Source: Acidobacteriota bacterium (lineage in GTDB: Bacteria > Acidobacteriota > Thermoanaerobaculia > Thermoanaerobaculales > Thermoanaerobaculaceae). From it: a DNA stretch of 5,140 bases. The DNA lies in contig JAJXUY010000156.1 of the NCBI GenBank assembly GCA_021782525.1, positions 1 to 5,140 of the forward strand. The letters are read 5' to 3'. Position numbers and translations under genes: made by a program. The notes beneath the pieces were generated by a model. It saw only the letters and a program-made list of their open reading frames with translations. It had not been told where the DNA came from and made no database searches. The first letter of the stretch is position 1; each line of letters opens with the position of its first letter. Positions 5,066-5,140 of this stretch are shown in pieces.

Positions 5066-5140
5066 GCACGGCCGGGCTGTCGTCCCTTTGCCCTTTGCCC
5101 TTTCCCCTTTGCCTCTGCTCGCCCACCCGAGCGGGGTCCG
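5066..5140. repeat. 75-bp identical core, copy 2 (runs to window end)
   Basis: This is the second perfect copy, with CCCTTTG-type units at 5084-5111 and the inverted repeat at 5117-5121 and 5128-5132. Its last nine bases begin a third CGGGGTC array. The identity is limited only by the window edge, so 75 bp is a minimum. Confidence 0.95.

Larger units (their letters stand above)
4682..5140. repeat. Nested 7/39/225-bp tandem repeat region
   Basis: Reading the plus strand in phase with CG gives four 7-bp units, then an 11-bp spacer, repeated. Each 39-bp block occurs three times (117 bp) and is followed by a 108-bp linker, giving a 225-bp unit: 4682-4906, 4907-5131, and a third starting at 5132 and cut by the window end. 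The stretch 4661-4681 before it looks like a shortened decayed unit (a spacer-like CGGAAGAT at 4674-4681). The region holds no credible gene. Its function is unknown; it may be a dispersed intergenic repeat family. Confidence 0.9.

Noticed and set aside
4682..5140. CRISPR array
   Set aside because: The periodic units are 7 bp with 11-bp purine-rich separators that resemble each other. There are no 24-40 bp repeats separated by unique spacers and no cas gene.
4661..5140. Insertion sequence or transposon remnant
   Set aside because: No transposase fragment, terminal inverted repeats or target duplication can be seen in the part of the region inside the window.

Overview
The window is very GC-rich and densely coding, with strong G/C bias at third codon positions. 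A secreted DUF3047 protein and a MacB-type permease suggest a high-GC bacterium with a Gram-negative-type envelope. An Acidobacteriota or deltaproteobacterial-like source is a guess from gene content, not something the sequence proves.

Layout. Positions 1-1216 (minus) hold most of an MIO-type amino-acid ammonia-lyase whose C-terminus runs off the left edge. Behind an 84-bp gap containing a GC hairpin lies its probable operon partner, a beta-hydroxyacid dehydrogenase-family reductase (1301-2182, minus). A 120-bp divergent spacer (2183-2302) separates this pair from a plus-strand secreted DUF3047 protein (2303-3022). That gene overlaps the end of a convergent SUI1/YciH gene (3012-3362, minus) by 11 bp. 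Upstream of yciH, 35 bp away on the same strand, is a MacB/FtsX-type ABC permease (3398-4660, minus). The last 480 bp contain no credible gene and are almost entirely a nested repeat.

The lyase carries Ala-Cys-Gly where the family normally has the Ala-Ser-Gly that cyclises into the MIO electrophile, at residue 143 by direct count. Its selectivity residues are neither standard histidine-lyase nor standard phenylalanine-lyase.

The terminal repeat has three exact levels. A 7-bp unit (consensus CGTGGNN) occurs four times, followed by an 11-bp purine-rich spacer, giving 39 bp. Three 39-bp blocks make a 117-bp array. Each array plus a 108-bp linker makes a 225-bp unit, seen twice with a third beginning at 5132. 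At least 75 bp is perfectly identical between the two copies.

Functional links are limited. The lyase and reductase may act on one small-molecule pathway. The permease should need an ATPase that is not in the window. No decisive evidence for a new defence or mobile system was found; the nested repeat and the Cys-type lyase are the most unusual items.
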